Shown one piece after another: positions 9,397 to 18,437 of a DNA stretch of 64,000 nt. The position numbers were made by a program, and so were the translations under genes. Numbering within the stretch: the first letter of the stretch is position 1; each line of letters begins with the position of its first letter. The DNA lies in contig JALHPF010000004.1 in the NCBI GenBank assembly GCA_022842595.1, forward strand, positions 124,001 to 188,000, given 5' to 3'. The notes below the pieces were generated by a model. The model did not search any database, was not told the DNA's origin, and saw nothing but the letters and a program-made list of their open reading frames with translations. Origin of the DNA: Rubrivivax sp. Its GTDB lineage: Bacteria > Pseudomonadota > Gammaproteobacteria > Burkholderiales > Burkholderiaceae_C.

Positions 9397-9465
9397 GCAG
9401 CAAAGGCAGTGTTTGCCTGGTGTTGGCTGGCCGTTGCGGCCGGGTTCAACCCAGTATAAGGGCCC

Positions 9466-9471
9466 TATAAT
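9466..9471 (+). promoter_or_regulatory. -10 box TATAAT close to the cytochrome c start codon
   Basis: A perfect TATAAT lies only seven bases before the ATG at 9479. If it is the -10 element, transcription would begin at or within a base or two of the start codon, giving a leaderless or near-leaderless mRNA. A -35 match is weak (GTTCAA at 9444-9449, 16-bp spacing). No Shine-Dalgarno sequence is visible. Confidence 0.45.
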
Positions 9472-9478
9472 TTGGCTG

Positions 9479-10135
9479 ATGAAGTTCGCCACCACCCCCC
9501 TGTTGCTGGCCACTCTGGTGGCTTCCCTCTTCACCGCCCAGGCGGCTTTTGCGCAAGACGCGGCCGCTGGCAAGACCAAGGCCGCCATGTGCATCGGCTG
9601 CCATGGCATTCCCGGCTACCAGGCCAGTTTCCCTGAAGTCTTCAAGGTGCCGAAGATTTCCGGGCAAAACGGCGGCTATATCGTCGCGGCGCTGGCGGCC
9701 TACAAGAAAGGCGAGCGCAAGCACCCGACGATGCGCAGCATCGCCGCGTCGATGACCGACAAGGACATGGCCGATCTGGGCGCCTTCTACGAAAGCCATG
9801 GCGCCAGCGACGTCAAGACGGTGGCCACGGCACCCCAGGCCAGCCCGGCCGTCGCAGCGCTGCTGACCAAGGGCGCCTGCGCTTCGTGCCATGGTGCCGA
9901 CTTCAACAAGCCCATCGCCGCCAACTACCCCAAGCTGGCCGGCCAGCATGCCGACTATCTTTACGCCAGCCTGCGTGCCTATGGCACCGAGGGCAATCCC
10001 CAGGTGGGCCGTGCCAACGCGATCATGGGTGGCCAGGTGAAGGCCTTTTCGCGCGCCGAGCTCAAGCAGATGGCCGACTACTTCGCCAGCCTGCCCGGCG
10101 ACATGAAAACCATCCGCCAGTCGCCTTTCAAGTGA
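9479..10135 (+). CDS. Diheme cytochrome c4-type protein
   Basis: Periplasmic electron carrier of 218 residues with a Sec signal peptide cleaved after AFA (about residue 25). There are two c-type heme sites, CIGCH at 38-42 and CASCH at 134-138, one in each of two similar halves, which is the cytochrome c4 layout. Likely role: passing electrons between the bc1 complex and terminal oxidases or another acceptor. The start is the first Met of a good signal peptide. It is a single-gene unit, divergent from moxR and convergent with the transporter gene. Confidence 0.92.
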   Translation: MKFATTPLLLATLVASLFTAQAAFAQDAAAGKTKAAMCIGCHGIPGYQASFPEVFKVPKISGQNGGYIVAALAAYKKGERKHPTMRSIAASMTDKDMADLGAFYESHGASDVKTVATAPQASPAVAALLTKGACASCHGADFNKPIAANYPKLAGQHADYLYASLRAYGTEGNPQVGRANAIMGGQVKAFSRAELKQMADYFASLPGDMKTIRQSPFK

Positions 10136-10149
10136 GCTTCAGCTGAAGT

Positions 10150-11049
10150 TCATGCCACGCCGGCCCGGCGTGGCGGCCAGCGCATCACCCCGGTGGCCAG
10201 GGCCGTTCCCAGCAGGATGACGGCGCAGCCGGCCAGCATCGCCATGGTCGGCCATTCGCCCAGGATCAGCGCGCCCCAGCCCATGGCGAAGGCTGGAATC
10301 AGAAACGTGACCGAGATCGCCTTGGTCGCGCCAACGCTGGCGATCAGTCTGAAAAACAGCACATAGGCCAGGCCGGTGCAGGCCAGGGCAAGCAGCGCAA
10401 CGGCTGCCCAGGCTGTGGCGCCCGGCGTCTTCGCCGGCCACCACCACCAGGCCGGCACGGCCAGCGACAGCGCCGCTGCCAGCTGGCTGCCCGCGGCCAC
10501 CGCCATCGGTGGCACCGCCTGCAGCTGCCGCCGCGCCAGGTTGGCACCCAGCCCATACAGCAGCGTGGCACCCACGCAGGCGGCGATGCCCAGTGCCGGG
10601 CTCACGCCCAGCTCGCCTGCGCGCAGGTCGGCCTTGCCCCAGGACAGACCCACCACCCCTGCCAGCCCCACCGCCAGCCCCAGCACGCGGCTGCGGTCCA
10701 GCTTCTCGCCCCAGACCAGCCAGCCGATCAGCCCGGCCCACAGCGGCGCCGTGGCATTGAACACCGCCATCAGCCCCGCCGTGAGCGCCAGCGAGGCCAC
10801 CGCGAACAGCAGGAATGGCCCGGTGCTGTTGACGAGACCGATCACCGCCACTGGCCGCCAGTGCCGCAGCAAGGCCTGGCCTTCGCCACGCCACAGCAGC
10901 CAGGGCAGCAGCAGCGCACTCGCGCCGGCCACACGCAGGAAGACCAGGGCCACCGGGCCGAATTCGCTGGCACCCAGGCGCATGAAAAGGAACGAGGCAC
11001 CCCACAACGCCGCCAGCATCAGCAGGTTGGCCAGGTCGCGACGGCTCAC
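10150..11049 (-). CDS. EamA/DMT superfamily transporter
   Basis: 299-residue inner-membrane protein with about ten hydrophobic segments arranged as two EamA repeats (roughly residues 7-135 and 150-290); the first begins with the typical [14 protein letters not shown]. Such proteins usually export small metabolites or amino acids. The start codon is a GTG that overlaps the ogt stop as GTGA, so it is coupled to two DNA-repair genes upstream. The substrate is unknown; a link to export of alkylating or nitrosated compounds would be speculation. Confidence 0.88.
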   Translation of the reverse strand: MSRRDLANLLMLAALWGASFLFMRLGASEFGPVALVFLRVAGASALLLPWLLWRGEGQALLRHWRPVAVIGLVNSTGPFLLFAVASLALTAGLMAVFNATAPLWAGLIGWLVWGEKLDRSRVLGLAVGLAGVVGLSWGKADLRAGELGVSPALGIAACVGATLLYGLGANLARRQLQAVPPMAVAAGSQLAAALSLAVPAWWWWPAKTPGATAWAAVALLALACTGLAYVLFFRLIASVGATKAISVTFLIPAFAMGWGALILGEWPTMAMLAGCAVILLGTALATGVMRWPPRRAGVA

Positions 11050-11555
11050 CGTGCGCCTTCGTGGCGCAACAAGGCGCGCTTGCGGTCCAGGCCGCCGGCA
11101 TAGCCCGTCAGCGCACCGTCACCGCCCAGCACGCGGTGGCAGGGCACCACGACCGACAGCGGATTGCGTCCCACCGCCGCACCCACGGCGCGCACGGCGC
11201 TGGGCCTGCCGATTTGCCGGGCGATGGCGCCATAGCTGCATGTCTGGCCCGTGGCAATCGCGCGCAGTGCCAGCCACACCTGCTGCTGAAAGGCGGTGCC
11301 TTGCGGGTCCAGCGCCAACGTGAAGCCTGCGGGTGCCTGGCCAGTGCCAGCCGCGCTGAAGTAGGCGGCCAGTTCATGCGTGGCCTGCCGCAGGTGTGGA
11401 TGGGTGGGTTCGACCGGTGCCGCCAGCTCACCGGGGTGATGCGCCTGGCCGTCGAACCAGGCACCGGCCAGGCCCCGGGCCGTGGCCGCCAGCAGCAGCG
11501 GGCCCAGCGGCGTTTCGATGCGGCATTGCGCCTGCAAGATGTTGTTCGGCTTCAT
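11046..11555 (-). CDS. ogt: Methylated-DNA--protein-cysteine S-methyltransferase
   Basis: Suicide DNA-repair protein that moves the methyl group from O6-methylguanine to its own cysteine. The 169-residue protein has the invariant PCHR active site with Cys139, and the helix-turn-helix-like [12 protein letters not shown] region before it. The ATG at 11555 was chosen because it overlaps the stop codon of the Ada-AlkA gene as ATGA and starts at a normal family N terminus. It supplies the methyltransferase activity that the neighbouring Ada-like protein lacks. Confidence 0.95.
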   Translation of the reverse strand: MKPNNILQAQCRIETPLGPLLLAATARGLAGAWFDGQAHHPGELAAPVEPTHPHLRQATHELAAYFSAAGTGQAPAGFTLALDPQGTAFQQQVWLALRAIATGQTCSYGAIARQIGRPSAVRAVGAAVGRNPLSVVVPCHRVLGGDGALTGYAGGLDRKRALLRHEGAR

Positions 11556-13024
11556 GGGAGTTCCTGTGTTTCGATGGCATGCCACAGCCGCATCACGGCA
11601 TAGGCGCGCCAGGGCCGCCAGTCTTCGGCCAACCCGGTGATGTGCTTCGGGTCGCGTGACCCCAGCGCGTTCATCAGGCCGATGTCGCTGGCCGGCCAGG
11701 CATCGGGCCATGCCAGTGCGCGCATGGCAATCAGCTGGGCCGTCCAGTCGCCGATGCCGGGCAGGGCCAGCAGCGCCTGCAGCGTGGGTTCGATCGGCGC
11801 GCCGCGTTCGAGCACGATGCGCCCGGCCGCGACTTCCGCCGCCAGCGCCTGCAGCGCCCGCACCCGCTGGCGAACGATGCCCAGCAGGCCGATGGTGGCA
11901 GGGTCGGCCGCAGCAATGGCCTCGGCCGTGGGGAACAAGCGCGTCAGTTCCGGGAAGGGGGTCTCGACCGGTTCACCCAGCCGGTCCACCAGCCGTTGCA
12001 GCAGCGTGCGCGCGGCCTTCACCGTGACCTGCTGACCAAGGATGACGCGCACCGCTGCTTCGAAGCCGTCGAAGCAGCCAGGCAGGCGGTGACCTGGCCG
12101 CAGCGGCAGCGGCAGCCGGGCCAGAACGGCGTCGACCTGCGCCGGGTCGGCGTCCAGGTCGAAGGCATGGCGCACACGCTGCAGCAGCGCTCCGAGCGCC
12201 GGTGCCAGGCTGTCCGATGCATGCAGGCGAAGCTCGCAGCGGGCGGGGTCGAAGCGCATGGCCAGCCAGCCGCGAAGCAGGCCGCTGTGGTGCGGCCAGC
12301 CGATCGTCCGCCGCAGCGTCAGGCTGCCGACATCGACACTTTCGACACCGGTGATCACACGCCTTTCGAAGTGGCCGACCAGGCCTTCGACATCCATCGG
12401 CGGCCGCCAGGCCAGGCGCAGGCCGCTGCCTTCGGTGGCCGCCTGGCGCGCCACGGCTGTGCCTTCGCGGCGCAGCTGCGTCGGGCTGAAGCGGTAGCGC
12501 TCGGCGAAGGCCGCATTGAAGCGGCGCAGGCTTTCGAAGCCGCTGGCCAGGGCCACCTGGGCGACGGGTTGGGTCGTGTCCGTCAGCAGCTGCTTGGCCA
12601 GCAGCAGGCGCTGGGTGCTCAGGTAGTCATGCGGGGCCACGCCATGGCAGGCCTGGAAGATGCGCCGCAGATGGCGGTCGGTGACACCCAGCCGCGCGGC
12701 CAGAGCCGGCAGTGCGAGCGGCAGGCCCTGCTGTACCGCCTGCTCGATGCGCTGCGCGGCAGCCTGGGCCAGGCTGTGCGACGAATCCATCTGCGACAGC
12801 CCCGGCGCAATCTCGGGCCGGCATTTCATGCAGGGCCGAAAGCGCGCGGCTTCGGCCTGGGCGCGGGTGTCGAAGAAGCGGCAGTTCTCGCGCCGGGGCG
12901 TGCGCACCCGGCACACCGGCCGGCAGTAGACGCCGGTGGACGTGACACCGACGAACAGCCGCCCGTCGAAGCGGGCATCGCGGGCGCACAGGGCCAGGTA
13001 GGCGGAATCGGGGTCGGTGGACAT
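11552..13024 (-). CDS. alkA: Ada N-terminal domain / AraC helix-turn-helix / AlkA 3-methyladenine glycosylase fusion
   Basis: 490-residue fusion. Residues 1-75 are the Ada zinc domain with Cys34, Cys38, Cys65 and Cys68; by alignment to E. coli Ada, Cys34 is the methylphosphotriester acceptor. Residues 90-190 form an AraC-type DNA-binding domain. Residues 200-490 are an AlkA glycosylase with the helix-hairpin-helix LPGIGDWTA and the catalytic Asp in PASDIGL. The protein should sense alkylated DNA, activate transcription (probably of its own operon) and excise alkylated bases. The possible -10 TAAGAT at 13031-13036 lies only six bases from the ATG. Confidence 0.93.
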   Translation of the reverse strand: MSTDPDSAYLALCARDARFDGRLFVGVTSTGVYCRPVCRVRTPRRENCRFFDTRAQAEAARFRPCMKCRPEIAPGLSQMDSSHSLAQAAAQRIEQAVQQGLPLALPALAARLGVTDRHLRRIFQACHGVAPHDYLSTQRLLLAKQLLTDTTQPVAQVALASGFESLRRFNAAFAERYRFSPTQLRREGTAVARQAATEGSGLRLAWRPPMDVEGLVGHFERRVITGVESVDVGSLTLRRTIGWPHHSGLLRGWLAMRFDPARCELRLHASDSLAPALGALLQRVRHAFDLDADPAQVDAVLARLPLPLRPGHRLPGCFDGFEAAVRVILGQQVTVKAARTLLQRLVDRLGEPVETPFPELTRLFPTAEAIAAADPATIGLLGIVRQRVRALQALAAEVAAGRIVLERGAPIEPTLQALLALPGIGDWTAQLIAMRALAWPDAWPASDIGLMNALGSRDPKHITGLAEDWRPWRAYAVMRLWHAIETQELP

Positions 13025-13092
13025 GGCGGCATCTTAGGTGCCGCCAGCGCCACCGCTGGCCGTTTTCGGACCTGTGGCTGTTGGCCCCGGTT

Positions 13093-14526
13093 TCAGCCCG
13101 AGGTGTCCTTCATCAAGGACGTGAACCAGGTGCCCATGTCCTTGAAGTTCTTCGTGCTGATGCTGGCGGCTTCGGTGGCGGTGGCCGGGATGCCGCCTGG
13201 CATCGTCTGTCCGCCGCTGGAGGCCACCTTCATCCTGGCATCGACCGGGTCGTACTGGTACACCGCTGTCAGCCAGGAGGCGGTGCTGGCCGTGATCGGC
13301 GAGTAGCAGGCCGAATTGGCCACGGGCAGCACGTCGCCGCGTATGCCCAGCAGCCGGCGCACGATGGCATCGACGCAGATCTTCGCTTCCTGGTTGGCCA
13401 CATGCCCGGCCTTGGGCATGCCGCAGCTCGATGCGTCGCCGATGACATGGATGCCCTGGCCCGGCGCCGCGGTCGACTCGTAGCTCAGGACATCGACATT
13501 CGCCCAGCGCCCGGCTGTGCCGTTGTTCAGGCCGGCCTGCGCCATCCAGCCACCCGGGGCGCTGCCGGCAGCGCGGTGCGGCACGATCGGGTTGACGACA
13601 CGCGCCTGGATGCTTTGCGGTGTTCCGAGCTGGTCGGTGTAGCTGACGAGCCGGGTGGCGGCCTGGATGGCGATATTGCTGACCCCGGGCATGTACTGCA
13701 CGATGCCGGCGTGGATCTGCGAGAACGCCAGCTCGAAGGTGTGGCGTTCGGCCTGGATCACCGGGTTCTCGTCGAGCACGACGACCCGGCAATTCGGACC
13801 GCGAGCCGTTTTCAGGAAGTCGGCGACGACGCAGGCGCGTTCGTACGGCCCGGGCGGGCAGCGATAGGGCGCCTTCGGAATCGTCATCACGAAGGTGTCG
13901 CCATTGGCCATGGCGGCAATCTGCGTGCGCAGCAGCGCGGTCTGGGCGCCGGCTCGCCAGGCATGCGGGGTCAGGGTGTCGTAGTCGGCCTGGGTCAGGC
14001 CGTAGGCGTCGTCGAAGCTGACACCGGGTGCGAGCACCAGCCTGTCGTAGGGCAGTACCGCGCCGTCGGCCAGCGTCACCCGATGCCCGGCGATGTCGAT
14101 GCCGACGATGCTGCCGGCCTTGCGGATGACGCCATATCGCGAGGTCAACGCGTCGCGCGTGAACTGCAGCGAGGCGACACTGCGGCTGCCGTTGAGCACC
14201 AGGTTGCTCATGATGCTGGAGGTGTAGACCGCATCCGGCTCGACCAGGGTCACCTGCACACCCCGCCCGCCCCACAGGCGCAGGTACTTGGCGGCTGTCA
14301 TGCCCGCCATTCCGCCGCCCACGACCACGACACGCTTGCCTGCGATGGCGGTCGTGGCCAGGGTGGCAGCGGTGCTGCTTCTGGTGCCGTTGCTGCTGCC
14401 GGGGCCGTCGTCCTCATCGCCGTCGGCCCAGCTCTGCAGGGGCAGCCAGCCGGCAGCGAGGCTGCCCGCGGCCAGGCCGACGATCCGGCGACGCGACATC
14501 GCGGGTGTGTTGTCTTGCGTGTTCAT
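13093..14526 (-). CDS. FAD-dependent flavocytochrome c sulfide dehydrogenase-like flavoprotein
   Basis: 477-residue exported flavoprotein. An SRRRIVGLAAG twin-arginine signal starts at residue 11, followed by a Ser/Thr/Asp-rich linker (36-60). The FAD-binding motif VVGGGMAG is at about 68-75. The segment YRCPPGPYER with Cys223 matches the redox-active cysteine region of sulfide dehydrogenase flavoproteins, and the C terminus has the FCSD-type CYSPITAS segment. It would oxidise sulfide (or another reduced sulfur compound) in the periplasm and pass electrons to the cytochrome c encoded just upstream, 14 bases away. The ATG at 14526 follows a GGGAG ribosome-binding site. The exact substrate is inference from family. 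Confidence 0.88.
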   Translation of the reverse strand: MNTQDNTPAMSRRRIVGLAAGSLAAGWLPLQSWADGDEDDGPGSSNGTRSSTAATLATTAIAGKRVVVVGGGMAGMTAAKYLRLWGGRGVQVTLVEPDAVYTSSIMSNLVLNGSRSVASLQFTRDALTSRYGVIRKAGSIVGIDIAGHRVTLADGAVLPYDRLVLAPGVSFDDAYGLTQADYDTLTPHAWRAGAQTALLRTQIAAMANGDTFVMTIPKAPYRCPPGPYERACVVADFLKTARGPNCRVVVLDENPVIQAERHTFELAFSQIHAGIVQYMPGVSNIAIQAATRLVSYTDQLGTPQSIQARVVNPIVPHRAAGSAPGGWMAQAGLNNGTAGRWANVDVLSYESTAAPGQGIHVIGDASSCGMPKAGHVANQEAKICVDAIVRRLLGIRGDVLPVANSACYSPITASTASWLTAVYQYDPVDARMKVASSGGQTMPGGIPATATEAASISTKNFKDMGTWFTSLMKDTSG

Positions 14527-14540
14527 GGGGTCTCCCGCGC

Positions 14541-14933
14541 TCATTGTTGTTGGAGGTAGGCGATGATCTTCTGCAGCTGGGCCGGGGTGTAGCCCTGCGC
14601 ATGCGCGGCCATGATGTTGCTGCTGGGGTTGTCGGTGAGGAACTCCAGCACCTCGTTGGCTTCGCTGCCGCGGATGTCGTCGAATCCACCTGAACCGCCC
14701 GTGCCATGACACTGGAAGCAGTTCGACGCCAACAGCCGCCCTTCGGTGCTGGCCGACGCGGTGTTGGCGTTGCCATCGGCGCCGGTCCTGGCGCTGGTGG
14801 CCATGGCAACGCCGTCCGGCGCCGGGCCGCTGCCCGTGCCGCCACCACCGCAGGCGGTGACCACGAGCGCGGCTGCCAGCGCGGGCAGCCGGCGGATGCG
14901 GCGCGGTTCAGGGATGGCGGGTCGCTGGTGCAT
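14541..14933 (-). CDS. Lipoprotein monoheme cytochrome c
   Basis: 130-residue c-type cytochrome. The N terminus is basic, then LAAALVVTAC provides a lipobox (Cys28), followed by a Gly/Ser/Thr-rich tether of about 40 residues. One heme site, CFQCH, is at 72-76, and Met108 is a candidate sixth ligand. It probably takes electrons from the flavoprotein encoded immediately downstream, forming a two-subunit flavocytochrome-like unit anchored to a membrane. In the classical FccAB enzyme the cytochrome subunit is soluble, so the lipid anchor is a variation. Confidence 0.85.
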   Translation of the reverse strand: MHQRPAIPEPRRIRRLPALAAALVVTACGGGGTGSGPAPDGVAMATSARTGADGNANTASASTEGRLLASNCFQCHGTGGSGGFDDIRGSEANEVLEFLTDNPSSNIMAAHAQGYTPAQLQKIIAYLQQQ

Positions 14934-15007
14934 GGCATCTCCTCGCGGGGTGTCTTTTCCCCTTGTTGGCATGCCAGCGACAGTAGGTCTGCTTTCTGAA
15001 GCCCGGC

Positions 15008-17524
15008 TTAATTCACGGGTAAGCGATTGCTTCGGTCTGTGTCGGCCGGCAGCGTCATGGCGGCTTCGAATGCCGCCACCGGCTGCGGCCGGCCGAACAG
15101 ATAGCCCTGCATCAGGTCGCAGTCGTGGCGGCGCAGGAACTCGGCCTGCTCGGCGGTTTCCACGCCTTCGGCCACCACCTGCATGCGAAACCGCCGGGCA
15201 ATGGCCAGCATCGCCAGGACGATGGCTTCGTCTTCGGGGTCGGAGGTCAGGTCGCGAACGAAGGCGCGGTCGATCTTCAGTTCGTGAACCGGCAGCTTCT
15301 TCAGGTACATCAGGCTTGAATAGCCGGTTCCGAAGTCGTCGATCGAGAACCTGAAGCCCAGCGCCGCGATCTGTTCCAGCCGCCGAGCCGCGCCTTCGTC
15401 GAGCAGCACGCCTTCGGTGATCTCCAGCGTCAGCAGCGCAGGGTCCACGCCATGGCGGCGGGTGATGGCCAGCAGTTCGTCGGCGAAACCCGGCTCGCGG
15501 AATTGTCGCGGGCTCACGTTCACCGCCAACGGCAGGCTGCGGCCCTGCGCCTGCCAGCGCGCCAGCAGCGCACAGGCCTGCTCGATGACCCAGCGGCCGA
15601 TGGTCAGGATGAGCGTGCTTTCCTCCGCCACCGGGATGAAATCTGCAGGGCTGACGACGCCGCGCTGCGGCTGCGTCCAGCGCAACAGAACCTCGGCGCC
15701 GGCCAGCACCGGCCGGGGCGGGCTGTCGGCTTCCGGCCCGGGCTGCAGCCGCCATTTGCCTTGCAGGTGGATGCTGAATTCGTCGTGGTCGAGCGCGCTG
15801 CGCAGGTCGCGTTCCAGCGCCAGGCGCTCGGCCAGGCCACGCTGCATGTTGTGCTCGTAGCGCCTGAGCGTGCCGCGGCCGGCCGACTTGGCGGCATACA
15901 TCGCGGTGTCTGCTTCGCGGACCAGGTCTTCGGCGCTTTCCTGCTCGGCCTTCGGGAAGACGGTGCACCCCAGGCTGGCGCCCAGCGCGCATTCCAGCCC
16001 GTCCAGAACGAAGGGCTGCAGCAGCACGGCCAGCAGCTTGTGGCCCACGCCCTCGGCGGCGCAGGCGGCCTGCTCGGCGTCGGCGCCGAGCTCCGGCAGC
16101 AGCACCATCAGCTCGTCGCCGCCCATGCGCGCCAGCGTGTCTTCGGCGCGCAGTGCCAGCTGCAGGCGCCGGCCCACGGCCTGCAGCAGGCGGTCGCCGA
16201 CGACATGCCCATAGACGTCGTTGATGCGCTTGAAGTGGTCGAGGTCGATGAACAGCAGCGCACCGCAGCGGCCGTGGCGGCGTGCCGCCCGCAGGGCCTG
16301 CCCCAGGCGGTCACCCAGCAGGGCCCGGTTGGGCAGGCCGGTCAGGGTGTCGGTGGTGGCGGCACGCTGCAGTGCAGCTTCGGCCTGCTTGCGTTCGTCG
16401 ATGTCGATGATCACCCCCGACATCACGGTGATGCGGCCTTGCACGTCGCGCTCGGCCGAGGCACCAGCCGCCAGCACCCAGCGCCAGCCGCCGTGGGCAC
16501 CGGGCAGGCGAAACTCGGCGCGAAACATGGTTTCCGGCCCCTGCTGGTACTGGCGCAGCAGTTCACGCAGCTGTGGGATGTCGTCGCGGTGCACGGACGG
16601 CCACAGCGGCAGGCTCTGCTGGCCGCTGCCCACGGCCGTGAAACGAAGGCCGGCGGCGTCGGCGGTTCGTGGGTCGAAGTGCGCGACATCGTCGACGAGG
16701 TTCCAGTGCCAGGGCGCGATGCGGGCTGCTTCGATCGCGACGTCGAGCATGCGCTGCTGCTCGCGGGTTTCGGTCTGGTCGGCAAAGCAGCAGATGATGC
16801 CGCTGACCATGCCCGCGGCATCGTGCAGCGCCACGGTGCTGGCGCGCAGCCAGTGGCGCTTGCCGTCGCCCAGGCGCAGGCCATAGGCGAATTCGTGCCG
16901 GGGCTGGCCGTCGGCCAGGGTCAGGGCCATCGGGCGCTGCGCGGCCAGCATCGGCCGGCCGTCCTCGAACGCGGCGTCCGGAAACAGCTCGCCTGTCTGC
17001 TGGCCCAGCAACTGCGGCAGCGGCAGGCCGAAGATGCGGGCCGCGCTGTCGTTGGCCTGTGCCACGCGCAGCTGCGTGTCGTACATGACCACACCCACCG
17101 GCAGCGAATGCAGCAGGCCCTGGGCCTGTTCATGCTGGGCCACCAGTTCCGTGACATCGCTGACGACGGCGATGTAGCCCTCGAAGGCGCCGGCTTGCGC
17201 GAACAGTGGCTGCAGGTCGATGTCGACCCAATGGCGTGTGCCGCTGGAGCGCCGGAAGCGGGTGCGCACGCGCGCCGGCGCGCGGCTGGCCACGGCGGCC
17301 AGCAGTGGCGCACGTGCCACGGCATCCTTGCGCAGGAAGGGCAGTATCTCGCCTGGCCGCCGGCCCATGCAGGCTGGCAGGGCGCAACCCGTGAAGTCGA
17401 CGAAGGCCTGGTTGGCCCAGGTGATGCGGTTGGCCGCGTCGGTGATGATCACGGCGTGCGACGTACGCTCGGCCACCAGCTCGCGCGGGGCCAGCAGCGC
17501 GTCGGGCTCGGCGCGCATGTTCAT
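15008..17524 (-). CDS. PAS/PAS/PAS-GGDEF-EAL cyclic di-GMP turnover protein
   Basis: 838-residue signalling protein with no membrane segments: PAS-type sensor domains at about 15-130, 130-255 and 270-375, a GGDEF domain (about 395-555) and an EAL domain (590-830). The cyclase motif is GGDEL at 468-472, with a changed last residue, and RAED five residues before it keeps the RxxD inhibition site. The phosphodiesterase side keeps its Mg and catalytic residues (NVSPRQF, LEITE, DDFGTGYSSL, LKIDR, QGYLFG), although the motif itself reads EVL (Glu611). It is probably a phosphodiesterase with a weak or regulatory GGDEF. I preferred the ATG at 17524 to a TTG at 17572; no strong ribosome-binding site supports either. 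Confidence 0.9.
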   Translation of the reverse strand: MNMRAEPDALLAPRELVAERTSHAVIITDAANRITWANQAFVDFTGCALPACMGRRPGEILPFLRKDAVARAPLLAAVASRAPARVRTRFRRSSGTRHWVDIDLQPLFAQAGAFEGYIAVVSDVTELVAQHEQAQGLLHSLPVGVVMYDTQLRVAQANDSAARIFGLPLPQLLGQQTGELFPDAAFEDGRPMLAAQRPMALTLADGQPRHEFAYGLRLGDGKRHWLRASTVALHDAAGMVSGIICCFADQTETREQQRMLDVAIEAARIAPWHWNLVDDVAHFDPRTADAAGLRFTAVGSGQQSLPLWPSVHRDDIPQLRELLRQYQQGPETMFRAEFRLPGAHGGWRWVLAAGASAERDVQGRITVMSGVIIDIDERKQAEAALQRAATTDTLTGLPNRALLGDRLGQALRAARRHGRCGALLFIDLDHFKRINDVYGHVVGDRLLQAVGRRLQLALRAEDTLARMGGDELMVLLPELGADAEQAACAAEGVGHKLLAVLLQPFVLDGLECALGASLGCTVFPKAEQESAEDLVREADTAMYAAKSAGRGTLRRYEHNMQRGLAERLALERDLRSALDHDEFSIHLQGKWRLQPGPEADSPPRPVLAGAEVLLRWTQPQRGVVSPADFIPVAEESTLILTIGRWVIEQACALLARWQAQGRSLPLAVNVSPRQFREPGFADELLAITRRHGVDPALLTLEITEGVLLDEGAARRLEQIAALGFRFSIDDFGTGYSSLMYLKKLPVHELKIDRAFVRDLTSDPEDEAIVLAMLAIARRFRMQVVAEGVETAEQAEFLRRHDCDLMQGYLFGRPQPVAAFEAAMTLPADTDRSNRLPVN

Positions 17525-17651
17525 GGGTGGGGTGTCCGGTCGCTGCGGGTTCGGTTGCAAGGGAATTCGCAACGCTCCAGCGCATTTCGAACCGGCTGCC
17601 TACAACCTGAGCTTTCGGCTGGGGCTGGCGTGATGGAGTTGGCAATCTGCG

Positions 17652-18437
17652 CTACATCGCCTTGAACAAGGGCACGTAGGCGCGGCTCACCGGCAGTTCG
17701 CCGGGCCAGCCATGCATGCGCAGGAACAGCCGGCTGGCTTCGTCGCGGCGCGTGCCGGCAAGAAAGCGCAGGTTGACGATGGTCGAGCGGTGAACCTGCG
17801 CGAACTGCGCGGGGTCGAGTTGCTGCGCCAGTTCGGCGATCGGCGTGCGGATCAGGTGTTCGGCCGTGGCCGTCTGCACGCAGGTGTACTTGTCGTCGGC
17901 ACGGAAGAAGAGCACGTCGTCCACCGCCACCTGGTGGGTGATGTCGCCGCTGCCCGCGCGCACCCAGCGCAGGCGTTCGGGCACCGCCCGGGCGGCCTGC
18001 TGGGCCTGGGGCAGCAGGCGCTGCAGCGCGGCCAGCAGGCCGGCCTCGCTGGCCGCTGCGATGGCCGGCGCGGCGCCGGTCTGCAGCGCACGGCGGATGC
18101 GCTCGACGGTCTTGCCCAGGCGTTCACGCGAGACCGGCTTGAGCACGTAGTCCACCGCTTCCTGCTCGAAGGCCTGCACGGCGAATTCGTCGTAGGCGGT
18201 GACGAAGACCACACGCGTGGCGCCTTCGATGCCCTGGGCCACTTCCAGGCCGGTGAGGCCAGGCATCTGGATGTCCAGGAAGGCCAGGTCGGGCTGCAGC
18301 TCGGCAATGCGGTCGGCGGCCTCGACGCCGTTGCGCGCGGTGTGCAGCAGTTGCAGATCGGGCCAGAGCATGGCCAGTTCGCTGGCCAATGCGCGGGCCA
18401 GGTGCGGTTCGTCGTCGGCGATCAGGCAGGTCGTCAT
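17652..18437 (-). CDS. LytTR-family response regulator
   Basis: 261-residue response regulator. The receiver domain (1-120) has the acidic pair Asp8/Asp9, the phosphorylated Asp55 in FLDIQMPG and the conserved Lys in VLKP. The C-terminal LytTR DNA-binding domain (about 160-258) has the typical FFRADDKYTCV and QVHRSTIVNLR segments. It overlaps the kinase gene by ATGA, so the two form a two-component system. The regulated genes are not obvious from the neighbourhood. Confidence 0.93.
   Translation of the reverse strand: MTTCLIADDEPHLARALASELAMLWPDLQLLHTARNGVEAADRIAELQPDLAFLDIQMPGLTGLEVAQGIEGATRVVFVTAYDEFAVQAFEQEAVDYVLKPVSRERLGKTVERIRRALQTGAAPAIAAASEAGLLAALQRLLPQAQQAARAVPERLRWVRAGSGDITHQVAVDDVLFFRADDKYTCVQTATAEHLIRTPIAELAQQLDPAQFAQVHRSTIVNLRFLAGTRRDEASRLFLRMHGWPGELPVSRAYVPLFKAM

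Noticed and set aside
6166..9459. 1097-codon open frame on the plus strand
   Set aside because: It runs antisense to the S9 peptidase, GNAT and MoxR genes and has no recognisable domain.
9452..9472. TATA-flanked GGGCCC region as a regulator binding site
   Set aside because: Only AGGGCCCT is truly palindromic; the TATA parts fit a -10 box better.
10137..10148. 12-bp perfect palindrome CTTCAGCTGAAG between convergent genes
   Set aside because: Too short, no loop and no T-tract, so not supportable as a terminator or operator.
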